From Chrysogorgia sp. JL179-B06 (lineage: Eukaryota; Cnidaria; Anthozoa; Scleralcyonacea; Chrysogorgiidae): DNA of 64,000 bases. The stretch is taken from assembly GCA_035772405.1 (NCBI GenBank), contig JAYKKM010000225.1, positions 62,001 to 126,000 of the forward strand, in the 5' to 3' direction. Below are positions 55,364-64,000 of this stretch, piece after piece; within the stretch, counting starts at the first letter, position 1; every line of letters starts with the position of its first letter. The translations under genes were made by a program, and so were the position numbers. Under the pieces are notes generated by a model, which was not told the origin of the DNA, ran no database searches, and was given only the letters and a program-made list of their open reading frames with translations.

Positions 55364-56293
55364 GCCTTCATCAGTAGAAGACTTATTATCGACCACAGTA
55401 AAGGAAAACTTTACCAGATTTCTGTTTTCGTGCAAATGTTTATAGCTTTCAGGTTATTATGTCTTTGTCATGACGTTTCCTTGGCAACAAAAATGAAAGA
55501 AACTGCTGTACATCTATGATCGCTGGCGCGTCGACATTAAAAAGAAGATTAGAAATTGGTTAGAGATGTTTTATGAAATAAAAGAATCAAATAAAAAAGC
55601 AGACGAAGATGAGAGTTCGAAGTAATTCCATAGCAAGATTGGATTGGTACCATGCCCTTCTGTCTGAGACCATTTTGAATTGCCAAGTAAGTGTATTAAA
55701 GTGTGAGGTGCTAAAGTGTTTCATGGATTTGTTATTGATATATATATATACAAGGGTCTACGTTAACTTTTGAGACCACTAGCAAACATGTGCCAGTAGG
55801 TTTCATTCTCACTAGCAAAAATTCCAAAGTCACTAGCAAAATTTAAAATCCCCTATGTAACCATAGAAACCATAGTAAATATAGTAATTAATCTTATATT
55901 TATTAGTGATTATTATTAATCAGTGACTAATCTTATAGTTGACCCTACTATCATGGGGCTGATGTTTTCTTTGGAGGTTCGTCTGTTGAATCGGCTGTTT
56001 CGGCGGACGAATTTTCCTTTTTCTCTCAAAAAAACTAGAAATTTTATTCATGATTTATTTATTACTAAAGCCGTGACTAAACCTCGAGGAAGATATCACT
56101 AATGCATGTTTCTTAATGAAACCGCTGACTGTGATGAACCCAGGCTCTTTCTTTCAAATCGTTCAAAATACGCGATTGAGGTCATACTCGCAAAACTCTG
56201 CTGGTGAAATGTTTTCTTACTCGCTAAAACTCTCCAAAACCAAATTTTCACTCGCATTTTGCGAGTTTGCGAGCGGCAATGTCAAGCCTTGTA
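55364..56293. other. IQUB promoter region and upstream AT-rich DNA
   Basis: The 5' UTR and promoter of IQUB should lie just above 55363. Beyond the X-box I see no clear core element. From 55700 the sequence is AT-rich, with repeats of CACTAGCAAA and TAGTGATTATT-type motifs. No second gene starting from this promoter is evident. Confidence 0.45.
55475..55488 (-). promoter_or_regulatory. IQUB: RFX X-box upstream of IQUB
   Basis: On the minus strand it reads GTTGCCAAGGAAAC, fitting the X-box pattern GTTNCC-NN-GGNAAC with both half sites. It lies 112 bp before the IQUB ATG in the sense orientation. RFX factors drive ciliary genes in animals through such sites, so it is a credible control element. 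Confidence 0.65.
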
Positions 56294-56322
56294 TATATAT
56301 ATATATATATATACAGTATATA

Positions 56323-56358
<36 letters not shown>

Positions 56359-56388
56359 TGTATTTATATATATATGTATATATATATA
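56294..56388. repeat. AT microsatellite with TATACTGTATA interruptions
   Basis: Alternating AT with palindromic TATACAGTATATACTGTATA in the middle. It yields Ile/Tyr frames that are not genes. Confidence 0.9.
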
Positions 56389-56449
56389 AAAGTTGAGTAG
56401 ACTATAATAACATTTGGCAGAGTGCTCAATGGATACCCAGAGCATAATT

Positions 56450-56720
56450 AACCCACCATATATACAGAACTCGTGACTAGGCTCTCGGCAACGGCTTCCG
56501 TAGCTCAGTGATCAGAGCACTGCACTATAGCATCGCAGGGTCGCGGGTTCAATTCCAGCCGGAAGGCCTTAAGTTGCATTTTTCGCAACTGGTCCCGGTT
56601 TGGTCTTAAAATGTATATATTCCAACACTCGAAATTTTCCTTCACTATAAAATCCTGAGAACATGTAGTTTGATCAAGTGAAATTCCAAATATTACCTGT
56701 AATGTACCTGGAGTCTTGTC
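56450..56720 (+). repeat. tRNA-like-headed repeat unit, full copy
   Basis: The leader AGAACTCGTGACTAGGC precedes a tRNA-like head at 56493-56568 (TAGCTCAGTGATCAG, GGGTTCAATTCC). The body GCATTTTTCGCAACTGG and CATGTAGTTTGATC follows. The end ACCACCACTTTGCACTATAT runs straight into the next unit's leader, so units are arranged in tandem with a period near 285 bp. Confidence 0.75.
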
Positions 56721-56743
56721 CCGGTATTACCACCACTTTGCAC

Positions 56744-56850
56744 TATATATACAGAACTTGTGACTAGGCTCTCGGCAACGGCTTCTGTGGCTCAGTGGTC
56801 AGAGCACTGCACTGGCGTCGCGGGTTCAATTCCAGCCGGAAGGCCTTTAA
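56744..56850 (+). repeat. third tRNA-like head, truncated after the B box
   Basis: ACAGAACTTGTGACTAGGC and a head at 56780-56843 with TGGCTCAGTGGTCAG and GGGTTCAATTCC. The anticodon arm is shortened. The body is replaced by the tandem array that follows. Confidence 0.7.
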
Positions 56851-56880
56851 CAATATACAAGCAAAGACATAGCGCAAATA

Positions 56881-57240
56881 CAGTCCCCCAACGGCTGAAC
56901 GATAAGCAATGTTGCAGAATATATGGACCCGCACAAGCGCTAGCAGCAGTTGAACTGGATGACCCCCCACACGACTGAGCAACAGCAGGGAGCACAAATA
57001 CAGCCCCCCCCCCCCCCAACGACTGCATGGCGACGTTGCCCAGTACGGACCCGGAGGACCCCCTGCACGACTAAGCAACAGCAGGGAGCACAAATACAGT
57101 CCCCCAACGACTGTACATACGGCAACGTTGCCCAGTACAGCGCCGGATGACCACCCCCCGCCCCACGACTGAGCAACAGCAGGGAGCACACATACAGTCC
57201 CCCAACGACTGTACGGCGACGTTGCCCAGTACGGATCCAC
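56881..57240. repeat. tandem array of about 95-bp units, GC-rich
   Basis: The unit has CACGACTGAGCAACAGCAGG, GAGCACAAATACAGTCCCCC, AACGACTGTACGGC and GACGTTGCCCAGTACGGA. There are about three good copies from 56976 and a diverged one before them. The copies differ in C-run length and short indels. A 224-residue minus-strand frame over it is repeat-driven. Confidence 0.85.
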
Positions 57241-57956
57241 ACTAGCAGCTAGCCAATAGGCAACAGCTGAATGAAAGCAAAGTAGCACAGTCCGAAGCAT
57301 GGGAGCACAATAATGAGCTACAGTTAGATGAGGGTTGGGTGGGAGGGAACGAAGTATCGTGTACGACGAACAGCGCACGAATAAGCCCTGAAGTGGAGGA
57401 CCGTCAGATTCCACAAGTTTTGCATTGACGTAAGGCATTCAGTGCACCCACCCTGAATATCTATAGGGGACCACAAGACCGGCAGCACACTTACTTTGCA
57501 TGATGTTATTAATTTTTATTTCATAAATCCATTTATACGTAGATCTAGTATCAGGAACTGCAGTTTTTTTGTGTTTTTTTTTCCTTGTTTTTTTTTGAAT
57601 ACTTAATTTCGTTAAAAAATGTTATGATTAGAATATTTATACTAGCAGTATGTGTACACAACAAACCCTTGCCCGCTGACTGTTTGAAGCTTATTTAATA
57701 GTGTAGTGCTCAGTTATTTTACTTTTACTAAATACTGTAAGTAACGCATTGATTTGCCAATCTGAACAGATTTTCTAACTGCCTAATTTTTTAGTGCAGG
57801 TACAGTACTGGATAGTGTGCACTGAACAGAACATGAGTGGGAAAGTACATGTATACTGGTACTTCCACCATCACTACCATTAATCATAACTGAAAAGTAG
57901 CTTGTCTAGAATACAAAGTGTAACTCTTGATTATTGAAATTCTACCAAATCAGTAC
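57241..57956. other. gene-free DNA before the hAT element
   Basis: It is moderately GC-rich to 57450, then AT-rich with T runs near 57565-57595. No feature is supported beyond the 6-bp target duplicate CAGTAC at 57951-57956. Confidence 0.5.
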
Positions 57957-58425
57957 CAGGCCTTGCCCGGAGACGCGCGCGTCAAAATACTTATCTTGCG
58001 CCTTTTATCGCGCGCGTGGTTTAATATATATTCTAATCTGCCATTTCCTCAAATAACGTGTTTCTCGATTATACTTGTCTTATACTTTTTATTTGAAACG
58101 TAAACAAACATAAACTGTCATAAAGATCCACTTGTTACGCCTTTGCTTGATTACGTGTTCGCGAGTCGAATTTCATACTTTGTTTTGACTTTTCATGTTT
58201 GTTTACGTTTGAAATTTGCACGTTTTGGTGTGTGTGAAAAACAAATCAATCAATCTGCGGCGTTGACGTTGATTGATTTGTTTTTAAATGTTCAACGTTT
58301 TTCTGGTGAAACTGGTGAAACGTGGTGAACGTCTTGTCACCTGGTGAACGTCTTGTTATACGACACGGTCGACACCTTCCTCAGTCTTTATGTTCGTTTG
58401 GCTTTGGCCGTGAGCGGCAGAAAAC

Positions 58426-60624
58426 ATGGCTGCTACTCAAGGACCAAAGGGGAAAAAAGTTAAGATTTCGACGTTTAACTCATGGGGAAAAGACAGTGTT
58501 ATCAGATATAAAACAGAGGAATCTAACGGTATTTCGTACGTGAATTTTATTTGGTGCAAAGTCTGTGCCCGAAATTCAAATTCCTTGCTAAAGCACCACA
58601 ACTGCAAAGGAGAGGTGGCGAATTCCGTTAAAACATTCATCAATGGAACAAATGGCGTAACAAAGCATAGTGTAGATCGTCACCTCAAAGGAAAGATGCA
58701 TGAACTTGCACTATCCATTGAAAGAGAAAAGCCTGCTAGCGAACGAATGATCATCAGCCAAGAAGGAGCATCGACATCAAGAAATCAACCAACAATCATC
58801 TCTTGTGTTGAGAAATCTTCACGCGACGCCTACAAGAAACTGCTTCGTACCGCTTATGAGCTAGCCATGACGCCAAGTATGCCGTTAAAGCACTTTTCCG
58901 TTTTTGTAAAGTGTCAAAAACAAAACGGAGTTAGTCTAATTCAAGGCAAGCAGGATGGAAAGGCAGCGAGAGAATTCATCAGTTCCATTGCCGAGGCAGT
59001 AACTGAAAAGGTGTCAGTGGTACTGACAGGAAGCGACTTTATGTCTATCCTGTCGGACGGATCACAAGCAAGGAAGACTCGAAGTGAGAAAGAACTCATC
59101 CTTACCAGGGTAGAGCGTGGGGGGTTGCCATGTTACTTTGTGACATCCTTGGTCGAAATGGCTGATCGTGGAGGAACAGATGCCGATTCTATCAAGAAAG
59201 GCATTGACTATGTTTTCAAAACCGAAATGGGTCTTCCGGAGCATGTTTACGAGAAGCATGTAGTAAGCGCTACATCTGATGAAGCCAGCGTGAACACTGG
59301 AATCTACAGAGGAGTCTTGACCCAACTGAAACAAGAGAGGCCATGGTTGACGACTATTCATTGCGTAAATCATCGTATTGAACTAGCCCTGAAAGATGAT
59401 ACGAATGTTCCATTTTTGAAAAATGCCGAGCTGCTCTACTTGACAATCTACAACCTCCTGAAAAGATCTGGAGCTCTGAAAGAGGAGGTGAAGAAGGCTG
59501 CTGAAATTCTTGAGATTACATATTACGTTCTGACGAGAATCCATGGCACCCGGTTCGTTAGCCACAGAGATAAAGGGTTCAGAAGATTTGTCCACATGAT
59601 ACCAGCTTTGATAACAGCCTTTGAAAATTACGCTGTTCATGCCAATTCTGCCGAGACCAAGGCAAAGGTTTTGGGACTGTTGAAAAAGCTGCGCAGTGCA
59701 AGTGAAATTTTGAACATGTGTGCTGCACTTGATGTTTTTGAAGCGTTACGACCTTCTTCATTGGTCTTTGAAGGAGATGGTTTGATGCCATTTCAAGTCC
59801 GTCCATTAATCGAGATGACCATCAGCAATTTGCAAGACCGGGTGGAGAGTGATGATGGTGTTGAGTTGGACAGCATGCTTTTATATTTCTCGTTCAAAAC
59901 AAAAGATGATGGTAGTGTGGTGGCAGAGCATGCATATTGCAAGTCTGGTCATGAGAAACGCAAGCCTCATAACAGAGAGTACCACACCGTCGTATCTGAC
60001 AAAATCACTGGTTTCAATGATCAATCTATCATTACCGTAGGCAGAAAACTAAAAGCGATTTCAGCATCCCTTATTTCCATCCTTAAGGCTCGTTTTAAAG
60101 ATTTTAGCAATTCCGTTTTTTCCTCTATGCAGTGCCTGGATCCTCAGTTTTGGAATCCTTCGATGAACTACGGCATTGAGGAAATACTTTCTCTTTGCGA
60201 TCATTTCAAAGTTCCACTTGAAGAATCCGGTTTTGATGTGTTGAAAGTTGCGAAAGAATGGAGGCAAGTGAGAAAACTCATCTCATCGCATTATTTAAAG
60301 CCTGGCGACGACTTCACAGCGGCCATGATTTGGCAAAACATCTTGCGATATCGCAGAATCGAGTATCCAAATATTTGCAAGCTTGTTTCCCTCGTCGTCA
60401 GCATGTCTGGATCGAATTCGACGGTAGAGAGGGCGTTTTCAGTGCTGTCATCGATCTTGTCTGACCGCCGTCTTTCTTTGGCGCATAAAGTTATCAACAA
60501 CAACATGATGATCAAAGCCAATGACAAGAATTGGTCGCAAGACGAAAGGGCCGACCTAATTGAAAGGGCTCTTGAAATTTATTTGTCGAAGTGGCGAGTG
60601 AGGCAAATTGAGGAGGTACAGTAG
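58426..60624 (+). CDS. hAT transposase (ZNF862-like), 732 aa, intact
   Basis: The N-terminus has a Cys/His finger (WCKVCARN...KHHNC, then KHSVDRHLKGKMH, about 40-95). The catalytic RNase-H core follows with an Asp in ILSDGSQARKTRSEKELILT (about 205-225) and TSDEASVNTGIYRG then HCVNHRIELAL (about 285-325). The C-terminal part has SGSNSTVERAFSVLSSILSD (about 660-680), holding the catalytic Glu and the start of the hAT dimerisation region. This arrangement matches hAT transposases related to animal ZNF862/KIAA1586-type proteins. The ATG has a good context (AAAACATGG) and no frame break is seen. It should cut and paste the element that encodes it. Confidence 0.92.
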   Translation: MAATQGPKGKKVKISTFNSWGKDSVIRYKTEESNGISYVNFIWCKVCARNSNSLLKHHNCKGEVANSVKTFINGTNGVTKHSVDRHLKGKMHELALSIEREKPASERMIISQEGASTSRNQPTIISCVEKSSRDAYKKLLRTAYELAMTPSMPLKHFSVFVKCQKQNGVSLIQGKQDGKAAREFISSIAEAVTEKVSVVLTGSDFMSILSDGSQARKTRSEKELILTRVERGGLPCYFVTSLVEMADRGGTDADSIKKGIDYVFKTEMGLPEHVYEKHVVSATSDEASVNTGIYRGVLTQLKQERPWLTTIHCVNHRIELALKDDTNVPFLKNAELLYLTIYNLLKRSGALKEEVKKAAEILEITYYVLTRIHGTRFVSHRDKGFRRFVHMIPALITAFENYAVHANSAETKAKVLGLLKKLRSASEILNMCAALDVFEALRPSSLVFEGDGLMPFQVRPLIEMTISNLQDRVESDDGVELDSMLLYFSFKTKDDGSVVAEHAYCKSGHEKRKPHNREYHTVVSDKITGFNDQSIITVGRKLKAISASLISILKARFKDFSNSVFSSMQCLDPQFWNPSMNYGIEEILSLCDHFKVPLEESGFDVLKVAKEWRQVRKLISSHYLKPGDDFTAAMIWQNILRYRRIEYPNICKLVSLVVSMSGSNSTVERAFSVLSSILSDRRLSLAHKVINNNMMIKANDKNWSQDERADLIERALEIYLSKWRVRQIEEVQ

Positions 60625-60650
60625 TTGAACCCCCAAATAAGGTCAGACGG

Positions 60651-60941
60651 ATGGAAGCGACGGTGCATGTTAGCAGCGGCGACGAGGAACTAGAAGACGA
60701 CGACGAGGAAATGGAAGACGACGACGAGGAACTGGAAGACGACGACGAGGAACTGGAAGACGACGACGAGGAACTGGAAGACGACGACGAGGAACTGGAA
60801 GACGACGACGAGGAACTGGAAGACGACGACGAGGAAATGGAAGACGACGACGAGGAACTGGAAGACGACGACGAGGAACTGGAAGACGACGACGATGAAC
60901 AAACATCCATGACAAGTTATTTCAGTGAAGAAGAATATTGA
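60651..60941 (+). CDS. acidic repeat ORF at the 3' end of the hAT element
   Basis: The 96-residue frame starts MEATVHVSSGD, then has ten copies of EELEDDD or EEMEDDD, and ends EQTSMTSYFSEEEY. It lies 26 bp after the transposase stop in another frame, and its frame is open back to 60612. It may be a separate peptide, or an acidic tail of the transposase lost through a one-base shift. The DNA is a 21-bp minisatellite (60684-60893). Mirror frames of Ser or Arg/Pro are artefacts. Confidence 0.5.
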   Translation: MEATVHVSSGDEELEDDDEEMEDDDEELEDDDEELEDDDEELEDDDEELEDDDEELEDDDEEMEDDDEELEDDDEELEDDDDEQTSMTSYFSEEEY

Positions 60942-61278
60942 CTTTTAGACAGTTTTAGTTTCTCTTTTTAATACGATATATATATTCCATGCAATTTCAA
61001 AAATTTAGTTTATTTTCGGGTTTATTGTTCACTGTTTAGTTATTACTGTTAAGTTTTAAGAATTATAATCCAACTAAGGTAATATTACAGGCAATGGTGT
61101 ATGGGAATGTTGATTACGTAAATACAAGATAAAATTAAAAACAACCATGTATTGTACTCTTGTTTTTAGTATAGCGCATGAAATCAAGTGTTTTGAGTAC
61201 GCGCGCGAAAACGCGCGCGTCGGGTGTCCGACGCGCGCTTTTTATGGAGCGCGTTAGTTTTACTCCGGGCAAGGCCTG

Positions 61279-61552
61279 CAGTACATACTTCCGGGTTAAC
61301 ATGAGATGCGCACGCACCACCGTGAGTCAGTGCACCCTTTCTATCACCGTGGGTCAGTTCGTTTTTTCAGTCTCTTAGAAGTTTATCGTTTTCTAACATG
61401 GGTAAGTATATTTCTTGTTTTTCTTTTGGTTGCTTACCGCCATATCAGTTCATATATACTTGTGCAATTGAGAGAATACCCCATTTACGGGCGACGTACT
61501 GTAGTAGTGGGGGAAATAGGGCCAGTAGTCAGGATGCACACAGCATCAGTAT
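61279..61552. other. DNA between the hAT end and the repeat array
   Basis: Starts with the CAGTAC duplicate. CACCGTGAGTCAGTGCACCC and CACCGTGGGTCAGTTCG form a short two-copy motif at about 61317-61360. No gene seen. Confidence 0.5.
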
Positions 61553-62545
61553 CCAGAAAATGTCGGTTGTGCATAAACATGTTGCAGGAAAAATCCCTCA
61601 GAAACACTGGGTTTTACTACAAAAAACGGCCACAGCGTCAATTTCGCCAAAAAGTGCATTTTAATGTGTCGTTTCATACTGTACGGCGTCGCAACATCAA
61701 CTTTCCACCAGACCCAGCCAACAACACTAACATAGCATAATCCACAAAATGTCGGTTAGATAAACATGCTTTCAAAGAACCACTCTCAGAACACTGGATT
61801 TTACTACAAAAATCGCCTCAGTGTCGATTTCGCTAAAAAGTGCATTTTAAGGTAGCCTGCATGCGAACGAGAGAGCTTGCCGCTGGCTAAATTACGGCGT
61901 CGTTTCATACGGCTTCGCAACATCAACTTTCCACCCCACCAGACCCGGCCAACAACACTAACACAGCATGTAATCCAGAAAATGTTGGTTAGATAAACAT
62001 GTTTTCAAAGAGCAACTCTCAGAACACTGGATTTTACTACAAAAACAGCCTCAGCGTCGATTTCGCCAAAAAGTGCATTTAAGGTGCCATTTCATACACC
62101 GTTTTAACGTCGACCCACACCCCACCAGACCCAACTGACCACGTTAGTCAGCGACTCAGTTAAAATCGTCCTCAACACAGCTCTAGAAAATGCGTCAAAT
62201 ACTCCACACACAATCTGATTGAGTTTCCAAATGCGTTGCGCTCCAAATGTTGATCGATAAAACCGCCACTAGATTTCAGAAAATATGACACTGCACACAA
62301 CCGACACTATAGCTTTCTTTGTCGCTCACACACGATATTATTTTCCAAAAGATAATGTTTGTCGTCGAAGCAGGACAGAGACACGGCCGGGTCTGGTGGA
62401 GTGGAAAGATGATGTGGTGACATCGTATGAAACGACACCTTAAAATACATTTTTGTCGAAATTGACGTTTGTAGTAAATCCAGAGTTCTGAGGGCTTTTT
62501 CCTGAAACACGTTTATGCACAACCGACATTTTCTGCATTAGTGCT
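61553..62545. repeat. three direct and one inverted copy of a 170-235 bp unit
   Basis: The unit runs from CAGAAAATGTCGGTT through GGATTTTACTACAAAAA, TTTCGCCAAAAAGTGCATTT and CATCAACTTTCCACC to CCAACAACACTAACA. Copies start near 61553, 61744 and 61975, and an inverted copy lies at 62365-62540. The second copy carries an insert with GTAGCCTGCATGCGAACGAG. Short frames inside differ between copies and are not credible genes. Confidence 0.8.
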
Positions 62546-63245
62546 ATAAGCTGGGTCTGATAGGACGGAAGTTGATGCCGAGACGTATGTAATTCACGAC
62601 TGTGCTGGTACCCCATATCCTATACTACAGGTACGTGATTCCATAGCTCAAGTTGCTTGAAGCCTTCGATGATACGGTCGAAGACGTATCTATAAACCAA
62701 ACCTCAGACGTAACATTGAGTAATCAGATTGAACAGTTTACGCAATCGCACGATAAGGGAACAGCCCCAGAAAACAGTGAGTCTTCTGCATTTACCTTGT
62801 TGGGATCACATCCCCCTGTTCGCACTCCATTGCAAGAGGCTGGAGACGGTCACGCAAGATGCGGCAAGATCATCCCTCCACCAGATTAGCTCTTGTTAAG
62901 CTGCCTGATCCAGAGATATAGGATGGTTTCGTAGCTCTGACTTTCTTTTTATGAGAAGTGATAGTGGGGGGGGGGGGGGGGGGGGGGGGCTGGAAAGACT
63001 GCCTGAATTAAAGAGGACAGGTTTTCAAGTAGCCGAGAGAGAACCCTGATCGGGGTTGCAAACTGATTTTTTCCTTGCTCACCACCAAGCCTAGGCTGGA
63101 TAGCAGGTTTATTGTTGAGGCCGTGTGTTCAAGAGCAATTTCTTTTGATGCTGACATTATTGGAATGTCTAGATAAATTATCAGTCTGACCCCGTTTTCC
63201 GCTTCGCTTGTAAGACAATTTTATACGACATAGAAATGGGTCCTG
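62546..63245. other. stretch with a long G run, no recognised gene
   Basis: A plus-strand frame of 78 codons at 62653-62889 has no recognisable features. A G homopolymer of about 30 lies at 62966-62990 and beyond. It may be part of the decayed element represented at 63246-63650. Confidence 0.4.
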
Positions 63246-63650
63246 TTACATGTACAGTACATCAAGAAGTAAATCTTGCATATTCCTGAAAGCTTTGTCG
63301 TCATCTTTACATTTGGTGACCAAATCTGGTAGGAACCTGTCAAGTGCATCGGTATAAACGCAATCAACATCGGGACGAGGACATGCCCGTATGATTTGTC
63401 GTTTGTCAAATCTAGTGAGTTTCTAACAGACATCTATTAGTACAGAAAGTTCCTCTGTAGCCTGCCATCGTTGAGCACAGGATTGCATCTCATCTTCACC
63501 CTCGAATAAACTTATTTCGTGTTTTTCTGCATGTGGGTCTTGTTCGTCGACTTCACCATCGAGGGCCACACGTTCAATTATATTCGTACTCGTGTCTGAA
63601 CGACACCTTTTTGCTTGTGGTTCGCCAATTGATTTACCTATGTAAATCAT
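63246..63650 (-). pseudogene. decayed retroelement-like ORF with one internal stop
   Basis: One minus-strand frame reads from 63650 to a TAA at 63246, with a single TAG at 63423-63425. Upstream of the TAG it has EKHEISLFEGEDEM and RWQATEELSVLIDVC. Downstream it has LTRFDKRQIIRACPRPDVDC and VYTDALDRFLPDLV. This resembles gag-like first ORFs of cnidarian DIRS-type retrotransposons as I remember them; the family is uncertain. The window cuts off any neighbouring ORF. Confidence 0.45.
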
Positions 63651-64000
63651 GGTGACTGGGACTGGGTGTAATACAGTACCTCCATTTATTGAACCGGAGG
63701 AGCTAACGGTTTTGCAGTTTGTCCAGAGACTGTGACCTCGGCATGTGCTGAAAGCGATTATTTACGTCCTCTACGATGGATGATATCAATTTTTAATTTG
63801 TCATCATATCAAACACTCTGGACATTGGAGGAATGAAATGATACTCAAGTCAGGTCGACAATTACCTGAATTATACCCAGTCCCACTGTTGTATTTTTAA
63901 GTTTTACGTATAAGCAAAGTTAATAAAGACAAGCATTGTTATATGGAGTCGACATTTATGAAGTGCAATGTTTAACAGTGGTTATTCATAATTCTACTCA
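63651..64000. other. right edge, no feature recognised
   Basis: Moderately AT-rich DNA without a credible reading frame or repeat. It could be the 5' flank of the decayed ORF. Confidence 0.4.

Larger units (their letters stand above)
57957..61278 (+). mobile_element. complete autonomous hAT transposon, 3322 bp
   Basis: Both ends carry the 16-bp TIR CAGGCCTTGCCCGGAG, and CAGTAC flanks each side (57951-57956 and 61279-61284) as a 6-bp target duplication. Subterminal zones on both sides are rich in GCGCGC motifs, likely transposase-binding sites. The element encodes one intact transposase and a short acidic ORF. Most hAT elements duplicate 8 bp, but 5- and 6-bp subgroups are known in invertebrates. 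Intact ends, duplication and ORF suggest recent activity. Confidence 0.92.

Noticed and set aside
56493..56568. Functional tRNA gene
   Set aside because: The anticodon stem has extra or mismatched bases, the acceptor stem does not close cleanly, and identical leader and body in other copies show a repeat family.
56760..56978. Plus-strand frame with VAQWSEHCTGVAGSIPAGR
   Set aside because: This peptide is a well-known spurious translation of tRNA-derived sequences (A box to B box).
56764..57438. Minus-strand 224-codon frame rich in Cys, Leu and Gly
   Set aside because: It covers a tandem DNA array and a tRNA-like head; repeated peptide blocks follow the DNA period.
60512..60910. Minus-strand poly-Ser frame and Arg/Pro and Val/Phe mirror frames
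   Set aside because: They are shadows of the GAC/GAG minisatellite and overlap the hAT transposase end.
61553..62545. CRISPR-like array
   Set aside because: Units are too long, unequal and partly inverted, with no short constant repeats or unique spacers; the genome is eukaryotic.

Overview
The window looks like nuclear DNA of an invertebrate animal, most likely an anthozoan cnidarian (coral-like). The basis is one spliced animal gene whose exons still align residue by residue with vertebrate IQUB, set in AT-rich DNA crowded with non-LTR retrotransposons, hAT and TTAA-site DNA transposons, foldback MITEs and microsatellites. The species is inferred; nothing in the sequence names it.

The only confident host gene is IQUB, an axonemal ubiquitin-like plus IQ-motif protein. 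It lies on the minus strand and runs from an ATG at 55363 to a TGA at 7539. I rebuilt 15 coding exons by joining splice sites in phase, giving about 752 residues. Several exons are shorter than 100 bp, and two thirds of the window is IQUB intron, including one of about 18 kb. A canonical RFX X-box lies 112 bp upstream of the ATG. One intron appears to use a GC donor, and one exon junction is out of phase by one base.

The remainder is mobile DNA. Six LINE segments of the Jockey/CR1/L2 type or unassigned are present: 3655-6595 (+), 13903-17325 (-), 18811-19340 (fragments), 19865-21070 (-), 41050-44817 (+, the most complete, with part of ORF1) and 47780-49915 (+). A hAT transposon with an intact 732-aa transposase, 16-bp TIRs and a 6-bp target duplication occupies 57957-61278. 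Seven foldback elements are bounded by TTAA. Several large inverted-repeat structures (13216-18799, 19463-21785, 37812-40435, 50273-54959) hold later insertions, and filled and empty sites inside the window order some of these events.

The most unusual features are: (1) a scattered family of nested hairpins in which every shell boundary carries CGAG (or CTCG) in direct, not inverted, orientation; (2) a complete minimal hammerhead ribozyme at 32362-32400, inside an AT microsatellite and near several degenerate hammerhead-like motifs; (3) repeats with a tRNA-like head; (4) a 299-bp unit repeated three times at 53213-54110. The left edge (3-284) holds the end of an unrecognised Cys/His-rich ORF. 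The right edge holds a decayed retrotransposon-like ORF.
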